The position numbers were made by a program, and so were the translations under genes. Source: Flavobacterium sp. CYK-55 (GTDB lineage Bacteria > Bacteroidota > Bacteroidia > Flavobacteriales > Flavobacteriaceae). From it: 64,000 nt of DNA. This document shows positions 34,099 through 41,966 of the stretch, in pieces. The stretch lies in NCBI RefSeq assembly GCF_018413465.1, contig NZ_JAHCDK010000013.1, positions 28,544-92,543 on the forward strand. The letters run 5' to 3'. The first letter of the stretch is position 1, and the number at the start of each line of letters is the position of its first letter. The notes beneath the pieces are model-generated. The model did not search any database, was not told the origin of the DNA, and saw only the letters and a program-made list of their open reading frames with translations.

Positions 34099-34557
34099 AT
34101 GACATCAAAAGCCACAACACCTCAAGAATATATTGACGGCCTCGAGTCAGATCGAAAGTTTGCCATTGAAAAAATCCGATTAAGCATCAAGCAAAATTTA
34201 CCTGATGGCTTTCACGAACAAATAACCTACGGCATGTTGGGTTATGTAGTGCCCCATGCATTGTATCCGAAAGGTTATCATTGCGATCCAAAGCTTCCGT
34301 TGCCTTTTTTATCGGTAGCTTCTCAAAAGAACTTCATAGCGCTTTATCACATGGGTGTGTATGCTCAAAAAGACCTATATGATTGGTTTGTGGCTGAATA
34401 TCCTAAGCATTGTAAAACCAAGCTCGACATGGGTAAAAGTTGTATCCGCTTTAAAAAACTTGAGGATATTCCATATCAACTCATTGCCGAGCTGGCTGGT
34501 AAAATGACGGTTCAACAATGGATTGATTGCTATGAAAGCGCTTTTAACAAAAGCTAA
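34099..34557 (+). CDS. DUF1801-family protein
   Basis: This 152-residue soluble protein resembles the DUF1801/YdhG group (starts TSKATTPQEYIDGLESDRK; ITYGMLGYVVPHALYPKGYH; FIALYHMGVYA; GKSCIRFKKLEDIP). Members are related to the iron-sulfur chaperone frataxin fold by structure prediction, but their function is not established. I start at the ATG at 34099 rather than a TTG nine bases earlier. The stop overlaps the stop of the opposite gene in the four bases CTAA. Confidence 0.75.
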   Translation: MTSKATTPQEYIDGLESDRKFAIEKIRLSIKQNLPDGFHEQITYGMLGYVVPHALYPKGYHCDPKLPLPFLSVASQKNFIALYHMGVYAQKDLYDWFVAEYPKHCKTKLDMGKSCIRFKKLEDIPYQLIAELAGKMTVQQWIDCYESAFNKS

Positions 34558-35126
34558 CCTTTTTGCTCATTGTAATACCTGAGGGTTGTTGCAATTTTAG
34601 CCAACCGCATTTGTGCAATTTTTTCTTCGTTGAGCGATAAGTGTATCCACTGCTGAATTTGCTCTTCACGCAAGTTTTCGGCATAGGTTTCTAAAATGCT
34701 GTAAGCGGCAATTTCATAATGTTCAATCTTGTGCAAACTCAAAACAATTCCGGCATCGCGAACAATACCAAATTTGGTTGCTTCAATGATTTGCTCAATT
34801 TCGTCGAGCATAATTTCAATGGCTTCGCAGCGTTGCATTAGTGGTTTTTCGGTTAATTGCTCAAAGGTGTCTTCAATGCGTATGATTTGCTTTTTGGTTA
34901 CCTCAGCATGTTGACTGATGGTTTCTATAAGCTCAAATGAACAGGCGTTTTTAACCATCTTCGGAAAAGCTTTGACCAACATTTTTTCGGTAAAATAAAG
35001 TGCTTGCAATTCAAGAAGCAACAATTCGCGCAAACCTATCGCTCCGTCAAAGCGATTCTTGGGTTGCTTTAAATTTGGGAGGCTTTCCTGCGCATGATCT
35101 TCAGGAAATTTGTGTGCTTTTTCCAT
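34554..35126 (-). CDS. DUF892 ferritin-like protein
   Basis: This 190-residue helical protein is of the YciF/DUF892 family: GLRELLLLELQALYFTEKMLVKAFPKM, later HAEVTKK, KFGIVRDAGIVLSLHKIEHYEIAAY and LNEEKIAQMRLAKIA. The E/H-x-x-H pattern suggests a ferritin-like four-helix bundle that may bind two metal ions. E. coli homologues respond to osmotic and stationary-phase stress. The first 25 residues are disordered. It converges on the DUF1801 gene with overlapping stop codons. Confidence 0.82.
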   Translation of the reverse strand: MEKAHKFPEDHAQESLPNLKQPKNRFDGAIGLRELLLLELQALYFTEKMLVKAFPKMVKNACSFELIETISQHAEVTKKQIIRIEDTFEQLTEKPLMQRCEAIEIMLDEIEQIIEATKFGIVRDAGIVLSLHKIEHYEIAAYSILETYAENLREEQIQQWIHLSLNEEKIAQMRLAKIATTLRYYNEQKG

Positions 35127-35277
35127 AACATAGTTTTTAGGTTAAGTTTCATTATTTGGGTAAAATGTGTTTGGGTGAGGCCAAGTTACCAATAAGGTTT
35201 TAGCTACAAAAAAATACCCGATGAACTACACGTAAATTTAACATTCACGCAATTTTTGGCTAAAAACGTTAAAAAAA

Positions 35278-36426
35278 TTATAGCTTTTTGTAACCTTCTG
35301 ACCAAACTTTGAGGTATTGTTTGGCAATGTTGATGTAGTTGTGTTCACGTTCAACAAAAGAGCGTGCTCGTTGGCTAATAGCTTCAATTTCTGATGGATT
35401 ATCAATAAGGTAAGAAAGTTGCTCAACCAGATAATTCACATCTGGGCAAGCATTGATATTGACTTTTTCGGCCAAATGGTAGTATTGTTCAAATTCTTTT
35501 TCGGCACCGGTAAAAACCACTTTACCTTGCGCCATAGCTTCAAGTGCATGATAACCTTGGTCATGTGAATACACCATATCAAGCAAAATGTGCGCTTTTT
35601 GGTATAGGTTAATGTAGGTGGCATACGGAACGCTTCTAGTGGTTTCAATCTCAACGCGATCACCATATTTCTCTGCGATAATTTCGAGTGCTTTTTCAAA
35701 ATAATCGTTGCCTTTTTTATAGTAGTTGGCATCGTTGATTCCGTGATAAATCACGATTTTATCTTTAATCTCAGGTGTGTGATAGGGCAATTTTTCAATG
35801 TTTATCGGATTGGGAATCATCCCTAAATATTTTGGATGATTTTGCATTGGGATGTGATAATCCAAATCAGAAGCCAGTACACCAACTATATTTTTGTAAA
35901 TATAATCGTGTAGTTTCTTGAACTCAGTTTTTCGATATTTTAAAACGTTTTGAAAAGAAATATCGTCAATTTTTCCGTCTAAATAAGGTTGTAAAAGCGA
36001 TTTGAATTGCGGATTTTGGTAATAATAATTGATGGTCGGATAATCGGTTCCACAGCAAAGTAAAAAGGTTTTGACATTATTTTTAAAAAGATAATGAAGA
36101 ATTTTTTTCTCAAAAAAAGGCGTACAGTAAAAAGTGTTTTCATTGATGAGTTGAACCACATCAAAACCTCTGAGTTTTTTGTGATAACGCTTGATTTGCA
36201 AATAAGTACCGTAAGAATTCAAATCAAAACCGGTGAGCCGAAAAATTAAATTTTTGATTTTACCACTGAATTTGCCGCTCCAATTTTGATACAATGGCAA
36301 ATCAACCGGAAAATTTTTAAAACCGTCTTTAAAGCCCACAATAACCACCTCGTGACCTAATTGCACTAAACCTTCTTTGAGCGAGTTGTGCAGTCTGCTG
36401 TATTCACCTACGAGTAATATCTTCAT
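35278..36426 (-). CDS. Glycosyltransferase, GT4-like
   Basis: This 382-residue GT-B-fold enzyme starts with MKILLVGEYSRLHNSLKEGLVQLGHEVVIVGF (N-terminal acceptor domain). Its C-terminal nucleotide-sugar domain shows KIVIYHGINDANYYKKG and ILLDMVYSHDQGYHALEAMAQGKVVFTGAEKEF. It lacks the standard EGFP motif and so is a divergent member. It probably builds a surface polysaccharide or O-antigen with the neighbouring transferases. It is transcribed away from the next glycosyltransferase across a palindromic shared promoter. Confidence 0.83.
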   Translation of the reverse strand: MKILLVGEYSRLHNSLKEGLVQLGHEVVIVGFKDGFKNFPVDLPLYQNWSGKFSGKIKNLIFRLTGFDLNSYGTYLQIKRYHKKLRGFDVVQLINENTFYCTPFFEKKILHYLFKNNVKTFLLCCGTDYPTINYYYQNPQFKSLLQPYLDGKIDDISFQNVLKYRKTEFKKLHDYIYKNIVGVLASDLDYHIPMQNHPKYLGMIPNPINIEKLPYHTPEIKDKIVIYHGINDANYYKKGNDYFEKALEIIAEKYGDRVEIETTRSVPYATYINLYQKAHILLDMVYSHDQGYHALEAMAQGKVVFTGAEKEFEQYYHLAEKVNINACPDVNYLVEQLSYLIDNPSEIEAISQRARSFVEREHNYINIAKQYLKVWSEGYKKL

Positions 36427-36443
36427 CGAACCTTAAAACATAC

Positions 36444-36460
36444 TATCTTTGACAAAGATA
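36444..36460. promoter_or_regulatory. Palindromic back-to-back promoter between two glycosyltransferases
   Basis: TATCTTTGacAAAGATA reads TATCTTTG on both strands. One -7 element faces the gene starting at 36479 (27 bp away) and the other faces the gene starting at 36426 (26 bp away), separated by a single base. Confidence 0.6.
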
Positions 36461-36478
36461 TTTACTATTTGACAATTA

Positions 36479-37561
36479 ATGGTCAACGCCAAAATTAAAA
36501 TTGCTATTGTATCTCATTCGCTTGGTGTTGGCGGAGCCGAACGTTTTGCTGGAACTCTGAGCTATATGCTTGAAAGCTTGGGTTACGAAATACACAACAT
36601 CATAGTCAATGATTCGGTTGATTATCATTATGCAGGTAGGCTTTATAACCTAGAACAAAAAAGTGCTTCTTCAATTGGGCTTTACAAGAAAATCAAGAAA
36701 GGCTTTTTGTTGCGGGCTTACCTCAAAAAAAACAATATTTCAGTAGTTATTGATAACCGTACGCGCAATTATTTTTGGCGTGAACTGATGACGGTTATGA
36801 TGTATCGGAATTACAAAACGTACTACATTATCCACAGCTATAATTTATTGAATTATTTACCGGTTTTGCCTTTTTTTGGGAAACTTTTGTATCAAAATGC
36901 CCACAAGATTATTTGCGTTTCAAAAGCTATTCAAGACAAGGTGAGCGCTCAATACGGTTTGCAAAATACGGTTACTATTTATAATCCGATTCAAGAAATT
37001 CACATAGGAAATTTATCGGTACAATTACCTGAGAAATATATTCTTTTCTTCGGAAGACTAGATGAAAAAGTAAAGAATATTACATTATTGCTTGAGGCCT
37101 TCAAAGCTTCTGAAATCAGTACTAAAGGGTATCAATTACTTATTTTAGGCGATGGGCCTGACCGCGATTACCTAGTACAAACCATTCAGAAATTAGGTTT
37201 GAATGATGTTGTGCAACTTATTGCATTTGTCAAAAATCCTTTTTTGTATGTTCAAAACGCTAGATTTACTGTTTTGAGTAGTCGTTATGAAGGTTTCCCG
37301 ATGTCAGTTATTGAGTCGCTGTCGTTGGGTGTTCCGGTAGTTTCGGTTGATTGCCTTTCAGGACCGAGTGAGGTTATTCAAAACGAATACAATGGTTTGT
37401 TGGTTCAGAACCATAACACACAAGCCTTAGGCATGGCTTTAAAAAGAATGGTCACTGAAAATGATTTGTTTCAAAAATGCTCTGCCAATGCCAAACAAAG
37501 TGTTGCTCATCTGACCATGCAAAAAATTGCAGAACAATGGCGCATCATACTCGAGAACTAG
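36479..37561 (+). CDS. Glycosyltransferase family 4
   Basis: This 360-residue GT-B enzyme has IAIVSHSLGVGGAERFAGTLS (N-terminal glycine-rich loop), FFGRLDEKVKNITLLLEAFK and the retaining-enzyme motif YEGFPMSVIESLSLGVPVVS followed by GPSEVI. Proteins of this type transfer sugars such as galactose or N-acetylgalactosamine to lipid-linked glycans (PglH/WbnK-like); specificity cannot be read here. It starts one base after the preceding TAATT sequence, 27 bp from a TATCTTTG element. Its stop and that of the convergent GT2 gene share the bases CTAG. Confidence 0.9.
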   Translation: MVNAKIKIAIVSHSLGVGGAERFAGTLSYMLESLGYEIHNIIVNDSVDYHYAGRLYNLEQKSASSIGLYKKIKKGFLLRAYLKKNNISVVIDNRTRNYFWRELMTVMMYRNYKTYYIIHSYNLLNYLPVLPFFGKLLYQNAHKIICVSKAIQDKVSAQYGLQNTVTIYNPIQEIHIGNLSVQLPEKYILFFGRLDEKVKNITLLLEAFKASEISTKGYQLLILGDGPDRDYLVQTIQKLGLNDVVQLIAFVKNPFLYVQNARFTVLSSRYEGFPMSVIESLSLGVPVVSVDCLSGPSEVIQNEYNGLLVQNHNTQALGMALKRMVTENDLFQKCSANAKQSVAHLTMQKIAEQWRIILEN

Positions 37562-38481
37562 AAAACAGATTTTTGTAATCCGACGCGAACCAAGAGTAAA
37601 TTGAGTTGAATCAATCTGCGCAAAACAAAGCTTGGTAATTGTAAAAGAACTCTTTTTTTGAAAGATAAATTTGCAGTATTGATTCGGTTTTTGTGCTGTG
37701 TAAAATAATGCAGGTCACCATTGATTTTGCTTCTGATGGCAAACGAAAATAAATTCTGATCGATGAATTTTTTTAGCTTTTCATGGGTTTTCTCGGCTTC
37801 TTTAAACTTGTCAAAATTCATTTTCTGATTCAAGAATTTTTTTTGTTTTGATAGACTATTGCCATCGTAAGTATAGCGTGCCAGTATTTTCCACGAAAAA
37901 ACAATCGGGTAGTGCAATCCTAGTCTCATCCATAAATCAGTGTCTTGGCCACTTTTGATTTGGGTATCAAAAACGCCAACTTGCTCAAATACAGTTTTGC
38001 TAAAAACAGCGCTTGAAGTCCACAATACTGAGGTTTTCATACTGGCTTCAAAATAATCAACAATTTGATGAGCAGCATTTTTAGGAACTGAATACTGAGC
38101 CGGAAAAACTTTACCAGGAATTTCATTTTCATAAGCTGCTGAGAAAATCTTATGATTTGGGTGCAATTCGATAGACAGTTTCATTTGGCTTAAAAAGTCA
38201 GGATACCAATAATCATCGGCATCTAAAAATGCTATATATGGGGCTGTTGATAGCTCTATTCCATAATTTCTGGCTGATGAAGCACCTTCGTTTTTCTTCA
38301 GATAATACCGAATGCGCGCATCTGAAAATCTGTGAATAATTTGCTCGCTATCATCGGTTGAACCATCATTGACCAGTATTAATTCAAAGTTGTCAAATTG
38401 CTGTTCGAGAACACTTTTAATAGTGTTTTCAATAAAAGGAGCTTTGTTATAAACCGGAATAATAACAGAAAAAAACGGCAT
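37558..38481 (-). CDS. Glycosyltransferase family 2
   Basis: This 307-residue inverting GT-A enzyme has FSVIIPVYNKAPFIENTIKS, the nucleotide-binding ELILVNDGSTDDSEQ and the metal-binding YIAFLDADDYWYPDF. DTDLWMRLGLHYPI is the usual acceptor-side region. The last 40 residues are basic and hydrophobic (KKRVLLQLPSFVLRRLIQLNLLLV), suggesting membrane association. It is the last gene of the minus-strand run that begins at 41798, 3 bp after the preceding glycosyltransferase. Confidence 0.9.
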   Translation of the reverse strand: MPFFSVIIPVYNKAPFIENTIKSVLEQQFDNFELILVNDGSTDDSEQIIHRFSDARIRYYLKKNEGASSARNYGIELSTAPYIAFLDADDYWYPDFLSQMKLSIELHPNHKIFSAAYENEIPGKVFPAQYSVPKNAAHQIVDYFEASMKTSVLWTSSAVFSKTVFEQVGVFDTQIKSGQDTDLWMRLGLHYPIVFSWKILARYTYDGNSLSKQKKFLNQKMNFDKFKEAEKTHEKLKKFIDQNLFSFAIRSKINGDLHYFTQHKNRINTANLSFKKRVLLQLPSFVLRRLIQLNLLLVRVGLQKSVF

Positions 38482-38484
38482 CGG

Positions 38485-39378
38485 CTAAGTTTTTAAAGAA
38501 CAAAAATAACCCAATTTATAAACGTCAAACAACAGCATTGAAGGCTTGCGCGATAAAAGATTTTTTTTGATTAATGGCGCCCAAATTCGGTGGGCAATCG
38601 CCATAATAAAATCAAGTTTAATTTTTTTAAGACGGTTTTTCCACTTCCCGATAGATGTTGCTTGAGGCTCGATGATGTTTTGCTCTATGAGTTCGTGTAA
38701 ATGTGTCAAGGCTTCAAGATGTTTTTGAAAAAAATCTACTGAATTTTCAAGATTTAAATGAAAAACAGGATTTTCTATGTGTACTATTGATAAATTTTGT
38801 TTTTTGAGTCCGGCAATAAAGGCAAAATCTTCAAAGCCGTATTTTTTCAAATTGCCATCAAATGGATTTTCTAAAAGCGACTTTCTTTGCAGCAATAGGT
38901 TTGATACCAATGTAGTTTGATACGGATTTTGACGTCTAACATCAACGGGTAATGCCTCGCGTTTTTGACCGTAAACCCAACGCAACAATTGGTTGTTGGA
39001 CGGTTGGTTTTTTTGATAAGCCAATCCTCCGAAACAAACACTTTCTGTTGAGTTTTTAATAAACTCTATGTAATTTTTAATAAAATAATCTGAAGTTGGT
39101 ATGGTATCGCAATCCAAAAATAAAATCCAGTCGTACTGTGCTTTCAGAGCTAATTGGTTTCGATTTTCGGCGCGACCCAAATTTTGTTTGTGAATTTTAT
39201 AAAAACAATTTGCTAAATCGTTAATTGCTTGGTTTTTTTCAACAATTTCTTGTCTGTTTGAAGCATCATCAAAAACAATAATTTCATAATTGATGGATTC
39301 AAGTTCTGCTAGTCTTTGTATGACTTGCACCAGCGGTAAAGTATAATAGTTATATGTCGGGATTAAGACAGATAGCAT
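38485..39378 (-). CDS. Glycosyltransferase family 2
   Basis: This 297-residue GT-A enzyme has MLSVLIPTYNYYTLPLVQVIQ, EIIVFDDASNRQE and the DxD-type WILFLDCDTIPTSDYF, with NLLLQRKSLLENPFDGNLKKYGFEDFAF as the ED-containing catalytic region. It is distinct from its GT2 neighbour. Its ATG overlaps the ftsE stop in TAATG, so its translation is coupled to ftsE, an unexpected partner. Confidence 0.88.
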   Translation of the reverse strand: MLSVLIPTYNYYTLPLVQVIQRLAELESINYEIIVFDDASNRQEIVEKNQAINDLANCFYKIHKQNLGRAENRNQLALKAQYDWILFLDCDTIPTSDYFIKNYIEFIKNSTESVCFGGLAYQKNQPSNNQLLRWVYGQKREALPVDVRRQNPYQTTLVSNLLLQRKSLLENPFDGNLKKYGFEDFAFIAGLKKQNLSIVHIENPVFHLNLENSVDFFQKHLEALTHLHELIEQNIIEPQATSIGKWKNRLKKIKLDFIMAIAHRIWAPLIKKNLLSRKPSMLLFDVYKLGYFCSLKT

Positions 39379-40061
39379 TAAACGGATCTCTGAATCACTT
39401 CAAATACTTGGTTGTCTTCGCATTTGAGTGTTTTTGAAGGATATTTCAATAAAAGAGCATAATCGTGTGTGGCCATGATGATGGTTTTTCCGTTGGCGTT
39501 GATTTTTCTGAGCACTTCCATAACTTCAACACTGGTCTGTGGATCAAGGTTTCCGGTGGGTTCATCGGCCAAAATCAAATCCGGATCATTGAGCAAAGCA
39601 CGAGCAATACCCACGCGTTGTTGTTCTCCGCCCGATAGTTGATGCGGCATTTTATCAGCTACGGCACCTAAATCTACTTTTTTGAGCACTTCGTCAATTT
39701 TGCTTTGCATTTCTTGGTTGTTGGTCCATCCGGTGGCTTTGAGTACAAACAGCATGTTTTCTTTAACGGTTCGGTCTGGAAGCAATCTAAAGTCTTGAAA
39801 AACAATACCCAGTTTTCTTCTCAAAAACGGAATCTGATCGTCTTTTAGTTTGGCTAAATCAAAACCAACAATGCTTCCTTGGCCTTCAGATAAAGGCAAA
39901 TCAGCATATAAAGTGCGCATGAGACTACTTTTTCCGGTTCCGGTTTTTCCGATGATGTACAGAAATTCACCTTGACCAATTTCAAGGTTTACGTTTGAGA
40001 GAATCACCTTTCCGGTTTGATAGATGTTAACGTCTTTAAGCGATAAAACAGGTGTTGACAT
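39378..40061 (-). CDS. ftsE: FtsE-type cell-division ABC ATPase
   Basis: This 227-residue ATPase has Walker A GKTGTGKSSL, signature LSGGEQQRVGIARAL, Walker B DLILADEPTGNLD and the switch His in MATHDYALL. EFLYIIGKTGTGKSSLMRTLYADLPLSEG is typical of FtsE, which with FtsX controls septal peptidoglycan hydrolases. No ftsX is present here. I use the ATG at 40061 (MSTPVLSLKDVNIYQ); the longer frame adds 16 unrelated residues. It is embedded among glycan genes, 53 bp after a methyltransferase, and coupled to a glycosyltransferase. Confidence 0.88.
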   Translation of the reverse strand: MSTPVLSLKDVNIYQTGKVILSNVNLEIGQGEFLYIIGKTGTGKSSLMRTLYADLPLSEGQGSIVGFDLAKLKDDQIPFLRRKLGIVFQDFRLLPDRTVKENMLFVLKATGWTNNQEMQSKIDEVLKKVDLGAVADKMPHQLSGGEQQRVGIARALLNDPDLILADEPTGNLDPQTSVEVMEVLRKINANGKTIIMATHDYALLLKYPSKTLKCEDNQVFEVIQRSV

Positions 40062-40114
40062 ATGATTTAGGTTAGTGCTGTAAAAGTAATAAGTTATAGT
40101 ATCAATCAAAAAAA

Positions 40115-40657
40115 TTACGAATCATTTTTTTCGAATACATACAAAAGATTTAATCCGAGTTCAAAACGTTTTTTAGCTATTAAAGTATATCCGTTTACAG
40201 TAAAAATTTCTTGAATCAAACTTCTGTCAAAATCTTGATGGTTGTGTACATCCATTCCGTCGATGAGTTTTAAAAAAAGCAAAATTTTCAAAATAGCATC
40301 AACTTTTGGGCTGGGAATGGTTATAATAACTCGGCCTTTGGGTTGGAGATATGGCAACAAAGCTGTTGCATATTTGGCGAGTTCATCTTCGGGAATATGC
40401 TCTAAAACCGCCAACAACGTAACATTGTTGTATTTTTTTTCTAATGTGAAATCTTCCGGAAATTTTCCGGGCCACAAGGTGTATTTTGGGGTTTGAATTT
40501 TTTGGTTGAGTTTCGGATCAATTCCGTCGCCGGTTAAATTTGTTTTTTCAAATAATTCGCCTCGGTGGCAACCAATATCTAAAATGCTGTTGCCTGTGAT
40601 GTATTTTTGGGCTTGACGGATGCGCTCCACCTGAAGCCATCGATCAATTTTTTTCAT
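40115..40657 (-). CDS. Class I SAM-dependent methyltransferase
   Basis: This 180-residue methyltransferase has the SAM-binding motif NSILDIGCHRGELFEK, then VTLLAVLEHIPEDELAKY and GRVIITIPSPKVDAIL. It resembles the Methyltransf_11/UbiE-like enzymes found in polysaccharide clusters. The substrate is unknown, and a glycolipid or nucleotide sugar is plausible from context. The start overlaps the end of the upstream glycosyltransferase by 14 bp, so the two are coupled. Confidence 0.85.
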   Translation of the reverse strand: MKKIDRWLQVERIRQAQKYITGNSILDIGCHRGELFEKTNLTGDGIDPKLNQKIQTPKYTLWPGKFPEDFTLEKKYNNVTLLAVLEHIPEDELAKYATALLPYLQPKGRVIITIPSPKVDAILKILLFLKLIDGMDVHNHQDFDRSLIQEIFTVNGYTLIAKKRFELGLNLLYVFEKNDS

Positions 40658-41798
40658 CTTTCAATCCTAAAATGCTAAAGAAAAAACTAAACAAAATGGT
40701 CTGCAGCCCCAAGATGCTCAATGTAACCGCCGGAATAACAATCCGCAGTGTCTGACTCGATTCTAAATGTCCAAAACTTTTTTCAGACCAAATTGATAAG
40801 CCATACATGCTCAATCCGACGCCGAATAAGGTCATAAAAAGCCCCAAAATCAGACCGCGCTCAAGGTTGATAACTTTAAAAACAGTGTTGAATCGTTGGC
40901 TTTTGGGAAGCAAATTTTGGGTAACCGCAAAAACTTTGGTCAATCCGTAAAAAACCACAAACTGAAAACCGCTAATGACAAATCCGCTGGCATACAAAAG
41001 CGTATGAACGTCAAGAGTAATTTTACCTAATTGAATGGGTGACAAAATCAAAGCAATAGAAAGAATCAATCCAATGCTCATCAGCAGTAAGCCCGGAATT
41101 AAAAACAACCAATTCGGACTATACAAAAGCAAAAAACGCAAATGTCGCCAACCGTCGCTCCAGGTTTTTAAATGTGGTTTCCGACTGCGGCCGTCTTTGT
41201 ATAAAATGGTTGGAACTTCGATGATTTTGAGGTTCATCAGATGTGCTTTGACAATCATCTCAGAGGCGAACTCCATACCCGAGGTAGTCAAATTTAATTT
41301 TTGATAAGCTTCTGCAGAAAAACCTCTAAGTCCGCAATGAAAATCGCCAATTGATGAATTAAAAAACAATCTTCCTAAAAAGGACAAAACAGGGTTTCCT
41401 ATGTATCGATGCAAAAACGGCATCGCGTTTTTTTGAATGCCGCCTTTGAATCGGTTGCCGATGACCAAATCTGAACCAGAACGCAGTTTTTCAACAAACG
41501 CTGATAAGGCAGAAAAATCATAACTGTTATCGGCATCGGCCATGATGATGAATTGCCCGGAAGCTTTTTCAAAACCAGCTTTGAGCGCTTCGCCGTAGCC
41601 TTTTTTTTGAGTTTCAACCACAATAGCTCCGCACTTGATCGCGATGGCTTGTGAACCATCTTGACTGCCGTTGTCAGCAATAATGATTTCGCCTTGAATT
41701 TGATTTTTCTCCAGAAAATCTCTTGCCTTTTCAATACAAACGGCCAAAGTTTCGGCTTCGTTCAGGCAAGGCATGACAATGGAGATTTCTTTTTTCAC
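40644..41798 (-). CDS. DPM1-like glycosyltransferase with membrane domain
   Basis: This 384-residue enzyme has an N-terminal GT2 domain (ISIVMPCLNEAETLAVCIEKA; EIIIADNGSQDGSQ; IIMADADNSYDF; CGLRGFSAEAYQKL) and four C-terminal membrane helices (about 230-380). This is the architecture of polyprenyl-phosphate glucose or mannose synthases, which load a sugar on a lipid carrier at the inner membrane. It is the first gene of the minus-strand run of methyltransferase, ftsE and two GT2 genes. Confidence 0.88.
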   Translation of the reverse strand: MKKEISIVMPCLNEAETLAVCIEKARDFLEKNQIQGEIIIADNGSQDGSQAIAIKCGAIVVETQKKGYGEALKAGFEKASGQFIIMADADNSYDFSALSAFVEKLRSGSDLVIGNRFKGGIQKNAMPFLHRYIGNPVLSFLGRLFFNSSIGDFHCGLRGFSAEAYQKLNLTTSGMEFASEMIVKAHLMNLKIIEVPTILYKDGRSRKPHLKTWSDGWRHLRFLLLYSPNWLFLIPGLLLMSIGLILSIALILSPIQLGKITLDVHTLLYASGFVISGFQFVVFYGLTKVFAVTQNLLPKSQRFNTVFKVINLERGLILGLFMTLFGVGLSMYGLSIWSEKSFGHLESSQTLRIVIPAVTLSILGLQTILFSFFFSILGLKDEKN

Positions 41799-41939
41799 CT
41801 GATTTTACTTGAGTTAATTGGGTTGAGTAACGCGTAAAAGTATATAATTTCTGCAACCTTTGTTTTTTTTAGGATGCTTGTTAAAAAAAATGTTCATAAT
41901 AAAAGCAAAATCAACTTCGTTATAGCTCAGTCAATACAA

Positions 41940-41947
41940 TACATTTG
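41940..41947 (+). promoter_or_regulatory. -7 element of the TPR gene
   Basis: TACATTTG matches TAnnTTTG, 19 bp before the ATG at 41967. The open frame starts earlier (41874), upstream of this element. Confidence 0.55.
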
Positions 41948-41966
41948 GACTTCTAAACGAACTTGC

